64,000 nt of DNA from an uncultured Eubacteriales bacterium (GTDB lineage Bacteria > Bacillota > Clostridia > Oscillospirales > Acutalibacteraceae), in contig OMUY01000038.1 of the NCBI GenBank assembly GCA_900314355.1, forward strand, positions 1 through 64,000, read 5' to 3'. The position numbers and the translations under genes are program-made. How positions within the stretch are numbered: the stretch's first letter is position 1; each line of letters begins with the position of its first letter. This document shows positions 53,815 to 62,142 of the stretch, piece after piece. A model generated the notes under the pieces. The model worked only from the letters and a program-made list of their open reading frames with translations, did no database searches and was not told the DNA's origin.

Positions 53815-56190
53815 ATGGAAGATAAGAAAAAAGCTGACGGTAGTAATATAATAAAACCTTCTTATTTTCAGGCAAAAAAAATTTTAGACAAGCTCGAAAA
53901 ACTGAACGAAAAGAACGAGTTTTCGGGATTCGTAAATTACGAGCCGATGCTCGCCGGAATATTATTCGTAAATTCCGAAAGATATAAAAAAGAAAACAGA
54001 AAATCATTAAAATCCGGTTATTCTCTTTTACCTTATTATTTTGACAAAGAAAAAAACAAAAAAGCGCTGGAAAAATACTCCCTATATATTTCGGATCTTC
54101 CGTCGTCAAAGGAAAATAAAGAAAAATTTTTGTCGGAGTCCGAAAATTTAAAGTCATCGACTGAATTTATCGACAGACTTACAAGGGAAAGAATAAAAAT
54201 CCTCTCCCCGGAGCTTTACGATAAAAATGAGACAACCGAGATTTTGATTCTAAGACAGTTTATTAAAGTATTCGGTACGTTTAAAGACGTGACCACGCAC
54301 ACTCTGTCTGTTTTAAGTTCTTATCTGAATTATTATTACAGAGGAACAAACGACAAAAAAACAAAATCTTTTTCTAAAAAAATCAATTCGGAATTTGTAA
54401 ATTCACATAACGGGGAAATTGAACCCGACGTAATAAAATTTATTTACATCGTTTCAAATTTCGGCGATAAAATCGTTCTCGGCAAAAAAGAAAAAACGGC
54501 CGTTCTCAAGGTTCTTTCGCCTTCGGCTGCTAAAGAAGAAAAAAACGATTCTTCAGACGACGGCTATTTTTCAGTGTCGTCGTTCGCCGATACCGAAAAA
54601 ATTTCCGACTGTCTGAAAACCAACAGTATTTATCCCTGCGATATTATTACGGGGTACGGTTCCGACGTCTCAAAGGCGGTAAATATACTTTATTCAAAGC
54701 TTTCCGTCGAAGATAAGAAAAACACCGACCTGCAGGCGAATTTATCAATTCTTCCGACAAAACTTAAACGCGGACTGTGGTCAAACAGTTCGTTTTCCGT
54801 CATGCATGCCGCAGAAAGTCTCGCTCAGAATTATATAACAGAGTCAACAAGAGAATATGTCTATCTTTACGCTCTCGCTTTCGGTCTCGACACCGAAAAA
54901 CTGCGCGCATTAACAGATTTCTGCGGTCTTTCGCCTTTTTCTCTGACGAGGGCGGACGATCTTACGTTTTTATATGCCGCGAATAATTCCGAAAATGCAG
55001 CAGAAGCCGCCGATAAAATTTTCAGGACTCTGCGCGAATACCGCAGACTGAAAAAAATATCCGAAAAAAAGAAAAATCCCGTTTCAGACAGTGAAGAAAG
55101 CGGAGCCGGTGAGACTTTGGAATTGACAAAAGACGAAGAAAATGACGGAACAGAAGAATATTTTATCAAAAATTTTGAGAACATAATGTCTCTTTCAGGT
55201 TCCGATTTTGCACTGTACGCGTCTTTAAACGTCGAATTGCCCGCGCGGGAAAATACAAAAGAATCCGTATTCGGCGAAAAACTCGAGTCAAAATTATGGG
55301 AACTCATAAAAAAGGATAATTCCGGCAAAGCTGTTTCAAAAATTACATCATCTGCTGTAAATCCCGATTTGTACCCGAACTCCGCGGCGGCGGAAAGAAA
55401 AATAGACTTTCTTCCCTTCATGGCGGAAAAAAATCAATCGCTTTATTCGAGGCAGTGCGTTTTGGTTTTATATTACTGCTGTTTCTCTTTATTTGTTTAC
55501 GAGAACAAAAAAACCGTCGATTCCGTTTTTTCGTCTTACGAATCGTTTGAAAACGCGTTTTTAAATATTTATCCTAACTCTTTTTTCGGGGCGGAAGGCG
55601 GTTTAGACGGCATTCTCAAAAAAGAAGGATTTAAACCTTTTGACAAAAACGATATTTTCGATTCGATTATTCTCGCCAAGGCTTATTTTTCATATTTTGA
55701 CGCGGAAGAAAAAGCCGAAAAACCGGAAACAAAAGAAAAATCCGATAACGATAATTTAAAACAACCGACCGAAATCAGGGAGGAAAAAGAGTCGTCAGAA
55801 ACAGATAATCATATCACCGAAGACGGAAAAAAGCCGAAAACCGGCAAATCAAAAGCGGAGAACGAAAATAAGCCCGAGAAAAAAACATCATTGAAAAAAT
55901 CCGCCTCACAGGCGAAAAAACAAGCGCCCGCGAGGAAAAAAACAAAACAGGATAAATCCGATAAAAACAATTTATCGGACGAAAATACGGCGATGTCAGA
56001 AAAAATTTCCTACGAAAAAGACGAAAAGGAAAGTCCGCCCGACAAAAAGCCGGCAAAAAAGGCCGCTTCAAAAAAGCCTTCCGGTCAGGCGAAAAAGCAG
56101 AGACCTTCGCGTAAAAAGACAAAATCAGAAAATGAAAAATCCGATATGAATAAAGAAAAAAAATTGAAAGGACAAAATTCCAATGGCTGA
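53815..56190 (+). CDS. Unrecognised helical protein with a duplicated lysine-rich tail
   Basis: I do not recognise this 791-residue protein. There is no signal peptide or membrane segment, so it should be cytoplasmic. Residues 1-~620 look largely helical in several blocks, with charged linkers near 235-250 (KEEKNDSSDDG) and 415-440 (SEESGAGETLELTKDEEND). From ~640 the chain is low-complexity K/E/S/A and carries two copies of a basic motif (SASQAKKQAPARKKTK and PSGQAKKQRPSRKKTK), reminiscent of histone H1-like nucleic-acid-binding tails. The gene overlaps the next gene by 8 bp, so the two are cotranslated and probably work together. It is transcribed toward the presumed origin, unlike its surroundings. 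Confidence 0.85.
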   Translation: MEDKKKADGSNIIKPSYFQAKKILDKLEKLNEKNEFSGFVNYEPMLAGILFVNSERYKKENRKSLKSGYSLLPYYFDKEKNKKALEKYSLYISDLPSSKENKEKFLSESENLKSSTEFIDRLTRERIKILSPELYDKNETTEILILRQFIKVFGTFKDVTTHTLSVLSSYLNYYYRGTNDKKTKSFSKKINSEFVNSHNGEIEPDVIKFIYIVSNFGDKIVLGKKEKTAVLKVLSPSAAKEEKNDSSDDGYFSVSSFADTEKISDCLKTNSIYPCDIITGYGSDVSKAVNILYSKLSVEDKKNTDLQANLSILPTKLKRGLWSNSSFSVMHAAESLAQNYITESTREYVYLYALAFGLDTEKLRALTDFCGLSPFSLTRADDLTFLYAANNSENAAEAADKIFRTLREYRRLKKISEKKKNPVSDSEESGAGETLELTKDEENDGTEEYFIKNFENIMSLSGSDFALYASLNVELPARENTKESVFGEKLESKLWELIKKDNSGKAVSKITSSAVNPDLYPNSAAAERKIDFLPFMAEKNQSLYSRQCVLVLYYCCFSLFVYENKKTVDSVFSSYESFENAFLNIYPNSFFGAEGGLDGILKKEGFKPFDKNDIFDSIILAKAYFSYFDAEEKAEKPETKEKSDNDNLKQPTEIREEKESSETDNHITEDGKKPKTGKSKAENENKPEKKTSLKKSASQAKKQAPARKKTKQDKSDKNNLSDENTAMSEKISYEKDEKESPPDKKPAKKAASKKPSGQAKKQRPSRKKTKSENEKSDMNKEKKLKGQNSNG

Positions 56191-59100
56191 TCTCAATGAC
56201 TACTTAAAAGGCAGAGATCCGCTCAGGGATTCGGTCTGTCTTAAAAAAACAATCAACGGTCAATCGGAGCCGGATATATTTGAGATAGATTTTTCATCGG
56301 AAAACAACGGCGTGTTGTTCGCATATGAAAATTTCATAGATTATACGGCTTTCAGATGCAAAATCGGAAAAGACGGCTCCGTCAAAAAAACAAAAGGCGT
56401 TTTGAAAGAGTTTTATCCCGCCGGAAAATTCGATCTGAAAAGAGAAGAACCGGGACTCGAAAGCGGCTCGTTTGCTCTTGTAAGCTCAGAATCAGAAAAG
56501 CAGTCTTTTATCGAGGCGAGAAACAATTACGTAAAAGTATTCAAATCATTTGAAAAACTGAGAAATCCAAAGGACGGCGCGGACAAATCTTTCGCGAAAA
56601 CAGAAATGCTGTTCGGAATAAACGAAGACGAGCCGGAAAATTCCACAGTTTACTTCTGGTCCGAGGGAAATGAGAATTATATTCCGTTTTTTAAATACAC
56701 AAAAAAAATAGAATACTCACGTCAAAACGCCGCCAACCTTCTCACGTCATACGAAAAATTCGCCGACGCAATGAGGTACATCCATGAACGAAAGTTCACT
56801 TTAGGCAGTTTGAATTTCAACAGCCTCAGCATAAATACAGAAAACGGGGATATTCTTATAAACTACCCGATAAACGTCGATTTTGCCGAAAAATATCCCG
56901 ACGCCGGCGCAAGAGATTATCATTCGTTCGGGATGCTGATTTATTTTTCCCTTCTCAAGAAAGACTACAAAAAAGAGAATTACGATTCTATCGGCACAGC
57001 CGCGGCAAGCTCCGAATATTTTTCAGACGACGCCTCTGTCCCTTACGAGGTGATGTCAGAACTCAGAAAAATACTTAAAAAGCTTCTCACCGAGCCTGAT
57101 TTGACCGAATCTTCCGAGCGTTTTGAATCAGATGAAAGTTTGACAGAAGAGATTCGAAAGGTAATAACCGATTACAAAAAAATAAAGCCGGACGCTCCGA
57201 AAAACGTATCCGATAAAATCACCGAATTTTTCTTTGAAAATCCGCTGTACAAATACGCGGACGAAAACGGAAAAGTAAATGTGCTTTTTATAGGTTTTGA
57301 CAATTACGCGTCAAAAGCCGCAGATAAAATTTTTGAGCTTTGTCAAACTCCGAAATGCGAAGCGGACATAACGGTTTTATCCGAAAATAAGCCCGAATGT
57401 CTTGAAAATTACCTTAATTCAAGACCTTCGTTTAAAGACTTTTTCACCGTGGACAACGGCAAAACCAAATACGACGGCTTTTCTCTCGGAAATTTAAACA
57501 TATTGCAAAATCCCAAAAAGATTACAGCTAAAAACAATCCCGCGAAAATTACAGAAAAGCTCTCTGACGGAAAAAAATATTCATTCGTCATAATATCGGG
57601 AGAAAACAACAGACATGCAGCCGACATAGCCGAAAATATAAAATCGTCGGATTTGCTGAAAGATAAATTTTTAATCTCGATTATCAGGACGGAAAAAAGC
57701 AGACTTCACAGAGAAGGAAAGTTCGCCGAGCTGAATATCACGGAAAAAGCCGAAAATTCGGAGGCGTGCAGGATGCTTACGGACAGGATAAAAAATATCG
57801 GCCTTTTGCCGGAGCTCGGAATTGCCGATCCCATGGGATTCGCGTGCTCGATTGAGTACAAGCTTTTTTCAAAAACAGATAATATGACAGATTCAGTTGA
57901 CAGAAACGCCGTTTTATTCAACGAAGTTCTGTCGTCGGAGGAAAATTTAAACGAGCTTATTATGTTTGAGCACAGAAGACTGCTCGCTTACCTTTCGTGT
58001 GAAGCGTGGCAGAATGTAAAACCTGCCGACACTCTTCCGACAGACACGTTGTACTCAAACCCGAAAAAGAAAACAGATATAAGAATGGTTCCGTCGCGAA
58101 TAGGCAACAGTCTTGAAAAGGAACCGTGGGTCAAAAACGGCAGGGCGAATTATTATCTTTGGGACAATCCGAATAAAGAAGCCGTTTCGTCACTTGACAG
58201 CCTTGACAGAGTTTCGGTGGATCTTCATCTGATAAGGAAGAAACAAGCCGAATCGATTAGGAAAAATCACACTCTGATAACAAAAAAAGTCGATGACCTC
58301 AGAAATTTCATAGTGTCCGACGACTTGCTTTATAAAAGTTTTGTTCTTTTCGAGACGTCTTTAAACGACATGCTCACAACATCCGACAAAGACGTAATGG
58401 GCAGCATAAACAGATACAAGCTTTATCTGAAGCATTTCAAAAAAGATATTATCTCCTCCGAAATAAGCGAAAAAGAAGAGATAAATTCACGTCTTGACAA
58501 TTTAACTTCGATGGTTCTGCCAATATTGTCGGCTTATTCATACGTCAACCTTAAATCGGGATTTGAAAAGACCGTAAAAGATATTCCTTTTATAATGACA
58601 TACGACAGGCATATAAATCTTCTTGTTCCTTTTACCGTACCGACAGGTCTCGGAAAAGGATATAACGAGCTTTTCTCAAATACTTCATCTTCAATCATTC
58701 TCAAACCCGAAAATGTCACATTTCTTTTTGAAGGAAACAGACCGTTTTCCGAATTTAAGGATTATCTCAAATATGTATGCTCCGTTTTCGACTGCCATAA
58801 ATTGAAAACAAAGATTTCAGTAATCATCCTCGGAGGAAATTTCAATCAGTACAAAAAGACTAATTTACTGTCCTCTTACGAAATATCCGACAGGATAAAA
58901 CAGATTTCAAACATCTCCGACAAAAACGGAAATATTTACGATCAGATCTGCAGAATACTCGATACAAACGAACATTCACTGTGCAGATTCACCGCCGCGC
59001 AGCTCACAGATACAAAATTGGGCGGCCTTCTTATAGCGGCAATAATTTCAAGAGGCTCTGTTCTGCCGACATTCAGATTTGAGTCTACCACAAAAAAATT

Positions 59101-60247
59101 CCTCGACTGCGACAAAGTTGAAAAGTACAATTTCGCTTCTCAGGCGTTTGACGAAAAAATTGAACTCGAGGATTTGTATGAACCCGGCAATCTTTCACAA
59201 CACTCAATAGATCCGCAGCTTGCAAACGACTACAAATTTTTCTGGAAAATTTACAAAGGCGATTCCGATTCCGATCCGAAAATTCCTTACACACAGATAT
59301 GGAAATCTCTTTGCGACGGACAGGCGGATGATAAGAACAATAAAATCGCCTCTGTTCCGTTTAATACTCATAAAGTCGCACATAGCAATTATTCCTGCAT
59401 AATGAATGTTATGACAAGAGACGGACTTGAAGATATTCTTGACGAGCTCGTTCAGTCAAAATGCGGTCTTGTCTATTCTTACACGATTTCCGATTATTCA
59501 ACCGAGCTTATCAATGTAAATATTGATATGGACTCAATTATGGAAAACGCGATGAATAAGATAGTCAAGGAAACACATGCTCTTAAAAACAGGACTCTTT
59601 CTCTGATATTCACAGATACCGAAATAATAATAACAAACGAAAAAGCTCCGATAAAAGAGATGAGTCTTTACAATCTCGCTTCATCAAAGGCAAAAGAGAT
59701 AAGGTACGAAAAAGAAAAACTTCAGGAAAAATATTTTGAAATACTGAGTAAGATCGCAGAAAAAGGATACATCACCGAGTTTAAATTCGACGAGAACCAT
59801 GATAAAGTTTCATTCGGATATCAATCCACCGCAATAAGACAGCTTATGTCAACGAGCGGAAGACTTTTTGAAATATTTATCTACTACAACGTGATTTCTG
59901 ACGGCCGATTCGACGACGCCGTAACATCTCTTTCGATAAAGAGGGAATCGGGACTTGAAAACGAATTTGATCTTGTTTTGACAAAAGGCTTCAGAACCAT
60001 GATAGTTGAGGCCAAAGCGAGAAGACTTCTCAACCAGGATTTCTACAACAAGCTTTACGCACTGAGCGCGAATTTCGGAATAAATTCTATACCTGTTCTT
60101 GTTCTTGACAAGGCGTCAAACGACTATTTCGCCAACCGCACAAACAGCATTCAGCGTTCAAGAGGCGATGAGTACGGGATAAAGACAATAATCTTCGACG
60201 AAAAAAGCCCCGATATAGCTTACAGCCTTTATAAAATCATTCAGTAA
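56183..60247 (+). CDS. Pseudokinase-Rossmann-RyR-CARF-like-PD-(D/E)XK nuclease fusion
   Basis: A 1354-residue cytoplasmic protein, read by motif only. Residues ~40-335 resemble a protein kinase: VLKEFYP holds the VAIK-type lysine (K75), but the HGDLxPxN loop reads LGSLNFNSL and no DFG is seen, so it is probably a pseudokinase. Residues ~365-500 look Rossmann-like (VNVLFIGFDNY, SFVIISGENN). Residues ~594-684 (FEHRRLLAYLSCEAW, then SLDSLDRVSVDLH) resemble a RyR-type domain. Residues ~800-1354 resemble Card1/DUF1887: a CARF-like part with LTDTKLGGLLIAAIISRG then a nuclease with E1230 (SGRLFE), D1263 (ENEFDLVL) and E1276-x-K1278 (MIVEAKA). Card1 relatives cut DNA or RNA when a cyclic nucleotide binds. 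GAAAGGAC precedes the ATG. Confidence 0.75.
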   Translation: MADLNDYLKGRDPLRDSVCLKKTINGQSEPDIFEIDFSSENNGVLFAYENFIDYTAFRCKIGKDGSVKKTKGVLKEFYPAGKFDLKREEPGLESGSFALVSSESEKQSFIEARNNYVKVFKSFEKLRNPKDGADKSFAKTEMLFGINEDEPENSTVYFWSEGNENYIPFFKYTKKIEYSRQNAANLLTSYEKFADAMRYIHERKFTLGSLNFNSLSINTENGDILINYPINVDFAEKYPDAGARDYHSFGMLIYFSLLKKDYKKENYDSIGTAAASSEYFSDDASVPYEVMSELRKILKKLLTEPDLTESSERFESDESLTEEIRKVITDYKKIKPDAPKNVSDKITEFFFENPLYKYADENGKVNVLFIGFDNYASKAADKIFELCQTPKCEADITVLSENKPECLENYLNSRPSFKDFFTVDNGKTKYDGFSLGNLNILQNPKKITAKNNPAKITEKLSDGKKYSFVIISGENNRHAADIAENIKSSDLLKDKFLISIIRTEKSRLHREGKFAELNITEKAENSEACRMLTDRIKNIGLLPELGIADPMGFACSIEYKLFSKTDNMTDSVDRNAVLFNEVLSSEENLNELIMFEHRRLLAYLSCEAWQNVKPADTLPTDTLYSNPKKKTDIRMVPSRIGNSLEKEPWVKNGRANYYLWDNPNKEAVSSLDSLDRVSVDLHLIRKKQAESIRKNHTLITKKVDDLRNFIVSDDLLYKSFVLFETSLNDMLTTSDKDVMGSINRYKLYLKHFKKDIISSEISEKEEINSRLDNLTSMVLPILSAYSYVNLKSGFEKTVKDIPFIMTYDRHINLLVPFTVPTGLGKGYNELFSNTSSSIILKPENVTFLFEGNRPFSEFKDYLKYVCSVFDCHKLKTKISVIILGGNFNQYKKTNLLSSYEISDRIKQISNISDKNGNIYDQICRILDTNEHSLCRFTAAQLTDTKLGGLLIAAIISRGSVLPTFRFESTTKKFLDCDKVEKYNFASQAFDEKIELEDLYEPGNLSQHSIDPQLANDYKFFWKIYKGDSDSDPKIPYTQIWKSLCDGQADDKNNKIASVPFNTHKVAHSNYSCIMNVMTRDGLEDILDELVQSKCGLVYSYTISDYSTELINVNIDMDSIMENAMNKIVKETHALKNRTLSLIFTDTEIIITNEKAPIKEMSLYNLASSKAKEIRYEKEKLQEKYFEILSKIAEKGYITEFKFDENHDKVSFGYQSTAIRQLMSTSGRLFEIFIYYNVISDGRFDDAVTSLSIKRESGLENEFDLVLTKGFRTMIVEAKARRLLNQDFYNKLYALSANFGINSIPVLVLDKASNDYFANRTNSIQRSRGDEYGIKTIIFDEKSPDIAYSLYKIIQ

Positions 60248-60263
60248 TCCGATTTAAGTAAAA

Positions 60264-60300
60264 AAAATAATGCGCCCGTTTTCCGATAAGATTCGGGCGC
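60264..60300 (-). terminator. GC-rich hairpin with leftward U run after the nuclease-fusion gene
   Basis: GCGCCCG (60272-60278) and CGGGCGC (60294-60300) form a 7-bp stem with a 15-nt loop. The U-rich stretch lies on the left side (TTATTTTTTTTAC on the minus strand), so it reads as a terminator for leftward transcription. Rightward transcripts meet only GATATTTAGG after the stem, so read-through into nudC is likely. Confidence 0.5.
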
Positions 60301-60319
60301 GATATTTAGGAAAAAAATT

Positions 60320-61123
60320 ATGATACAGGATATATATCCGAAAAAATTTTATAACGAATTTAAAAAGGAAAGTCTGAAAGACGGCGACATTGTACTTACA
60401 TACGACGGACATTCCGTTTTTACAGATGAAAATTTCAATTTTCCGACCGGCTCAATAATAAACAAAGACGACGCAGTATATATCTTTTCAATCGACAACA
60501 CCCGCTATTTTTTAAATATCTCCGACTCTAAACCGGAAAATTTCAAAAAAACCGATATAAGAAAATTGAGACTTCTTCCCGACATTGAAAAATCTTTTGC
60601 CGGCGAAACAGGCTATCACATCTATTATTGGTATCAAACATCACGTTATTGCGGCAAGTGCGGTCATAAAACCGTCTTTTCACAAAATGAAAGGGCGCTT
60701 ATCTGTCCCGAATGCGGAAATATTATCTACCCGAGAATAAATCCGGCAGTCATAGTATGTGTTTTAAACGGCGACAAAATACTTGTCTCAACTTACGCCG
60801 ACAGACAGTATAAAAATATAGCTCTCATAGCCGGTTTCTGTGAGTTCGGTGAAACGGCGGAGGAGACAGTCAGAAGGGAAGTCATGGAAGAAACAGGACT
60901 GAAAGTTAAAAACATTAGGTATTACGCCGACCAGCCATGGGGATTTGATCAGGATCTTCTCTTTGGTTTTATATGTGATTTAGACGGCTCGGATAAAATA
61001 ACCATTCAAAAATCGGAGCTTAAAACAGCTTATTTCGCAACGAGAGAAGAAGTAAAAAATAAAGTAGACACTCTTTCACTTACCGGCACTATGATAAATG
61101 ACTTCGCCGAAGGAAAAATATAA
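60320..61123 (+). CDS. nudC: NADH pyrophosphatase / NAD-cap hydrolase, NudC type
   Basis: Nudix hydrolase that splits NAD(H) into NMN(H) and AMP and, in characterised NudC, removes NAD caps from RNA. The 267-residue protein has an N-terminal domain, a zinc ribbon (YCGKCG and CPECG), a perfect Nudix box from GFCEFGETAEETVRREVMEE, and the family marker after it, ADQPWGFDQDLLFGF (E. coli has SQPWPFPQSLM). The ATG is 72 bp after the nuclease-fusion gene on the same strand, with no convincing rightward terminator between them, so cotranscription is likely. Functional linkage to a nucleotide-sensing nuclease is attractive but unproven, since nudC genes are common housekeeping genes. Confidence 0.9.
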   Translation: MIQDIYPKKFYNEFKKESLKDGDIVLTYDGHSVFTDENFNFPTGSIINKDDAVYIFSIDNTRYFLNISDSKPENFKKTDIRKLRLLPDIEKSFAGETGYHIYYWYQTSRYCGKCGHKTVFSQNERALICPECGNIIYPRINPAVIVCVLNGDKILVSTYADRQYKNIALIAGFCEFGETAEETVRREVMEETGLKVKNIRYYADQPWGFDQDLLFGFICDLDGSDKITIQKSELKTAYFATREEVKNKVDTLSLTGTMINDFAEGKI

Positions 61124-61134
61124 TATATAACAAA

Positions 61135-61150
61135 TGTTTCACGTGAAACA
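61135..61150. other. parS chromosome-partition site 1
   Basis: TGTTTCACGTGAAACA is a perfect 16-bp palindrome and fits the ParB/Spo0J consensus TGTTNCACGTGAAACA. It lies between the convergent nudC and zinc-ribbon genes; its last two bases are the first bases of the nudC terminator stem. Confidence 0.93.
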
Positions 61151-61187
61151 ACCGTCCGGTTTCTGCCCGAACGGTTGTATTTTTTTA
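61149..61187 (+). terminator. Terminator of nudC
   Basis: CAACCGT (61149-61155) pairs with ACGGTTG (61171-61177), extended by an inner CGG/CCG stem, and is followed by TATTTTTTT. It ends the rightward transcription unit 26 bp past the nudC stop. Confidence 0.9.
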
Positions 61188-61192
61188 ATTTT

Positions 61193-61993
61193 TCATTCTT
61201 TGTTTGAAATAACTACATCCTGAATCTTTTCTTTTGAATGATCTCTCTGCTCGTAAGGAATAAGAAGCTGAGATACGTCCGTATATTTTACCGGAGGTCC
61301 GTGCTTTTTATAAACGAAATTGATGATTATCTCAAGTAAAAACGAAAGAGGATAGCATACGCCGCCCAAAACGAAGGAACCGGAGAATACGTCCGGGACA
61401 AACGCTCCGAGCTTGTTGCAGCATATCCAGAAACAAACGAGAAATCCTATTTCACTCGCAAGCCCGAGAAAAGCGATTGTTAAACTTCTTGCAATTCCTT
61501 TTTTCGCCGCTATCATAAACTGATTGATAAGATTTATCAGCATAAATACGAGGGCGAGAGCGTAGCACAAAAGAGACGCGAGCAGAACCGTAAATATTCC
61601 TCCAAGTTCTCCGGGCGCTTTCGCCATCGAAAGATAGTAGTTAAAATCGAAATCGTTAAAGAAATTGTTTATCAACGAGATTATTTGCAAAGTTACTTCT
61701 TTATGATAAAACGGAAAAGTAACTGAAACTTTGCCGAAAGGAACGAGAACAACAAGAAGCGGCAAAAACATTATCACAAGTCTCGCTACAGCAAGAGGAG
61801 ATCCGATATTTCCGCTTTTCAGTCTGTCAAGCTTTGGCTGAAATTTCGCATGCTGGTACTCCGCTTTGTCAGCTTCTTTTGAAAGCGTCTCCTCCATGTT
61901 GTAGTAAAGCAGATTAACTCCGCATACGGGACATTCCGGAGACATATCTATCAGCGACAGTTTATAATTACATTTTGGACAATAGGAAGCCAA
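61193..61993 (-). CDS. Zinc-ribbon multi-pass membrane protein
   Basis: A 266-residue protein of unknown function. The N-terminus is a four-cysteine zinc ribbon (YCPKCN then CPVCG, residues 5-24). A charged linker leads to four or five hydrophobic segments, the first near 72-88 (LVIMFLPLLVVLVPFG). The C-terminus (YTDVSQLLIPYEQRDHSKEK) is cytoplasmic and polar. Similar zinc-ribbon membrane proteins are common and uncharacterised in Clostridia. The start is TTG 61993 with GAGAGG 8 nt upstream. It has its own promoter and converges on nudC. Confidence 0.75.
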   Translation of the reverse strand: MASYCPKCNYKLSLIDMSPECPVCGVNLLYYNMEETLSKEADKAEYQHAKFQPKLDRLKSGNIGSPLAVARLVIMFLPLLVVLVPFGKVSVTFPFYHKEVTLQIISLINNFFNDFDFNYYLSMAKAPGELGGIFTVLLASLLCYALALVFMLINLINQFMIAAKKGIARSLTIAFLGLASEIGFLVCFWICCNKLGAFVPDVFSGSFVLGGVCYPLSFLLEIIINFVYKKHGPPVKYTDVSQLLIPYEQRDHSKEKIQDVVISNKE

Positions 61994-62017
61994 TTTACAA
62001 ACCTCTCTTCATTATTA

Positions 62018-62035
62018 GGGAATAAGATAATTCCC
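62018..62035. promoter_or_regulatory. Small palindrome in the zinc-ribbon gene leader
   Basis: GGGAAT (62018-62023) and ATTCCC (62030-62035) flank six bases, between the promoter at 62058-62086 and the TTG start. It could be an operator or a small RNA hairpin. Confidence 0.35.
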
Positions 62036-62057
62036 GTGTCGGTAAAAATATATTAAA

Positions 62058-62086
62058 ATAATAACACATATTATACTTATTTTCAA
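62058..62086 (-). promoter_or_regulatory. Promoter of the zinc-ribbon membrane protein gene
   Basis: Minus-strand TTGAAA (62081-62086), a 17-bp spacer and TATTAT (62058-62063). The 149-bp gap to the aminopeptidase gene is otherwise AT-rich. Confidence 0.6.
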
Positions 62087-62142
62087 TACTGATTTTTGTA
62101 AATAATGCGGTAAATTAAAATATATTCATCAAAAATATTTAT

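Noticed and set aside
53815..60247. Type III CRISPR locus, because of the Card1-like nuclease
   Set aside because: No spaced direct repeats and no Cas10, Csm/Cmr or Cas6-like proteins are seen anywhere in the window.
53324..61123. Insertion sequence or integrase-mediated island boundaries
   Set aside because: No transposase, integrase, tRNA target or flanking direct repeats were found; insertion is argued only from gene orientation.
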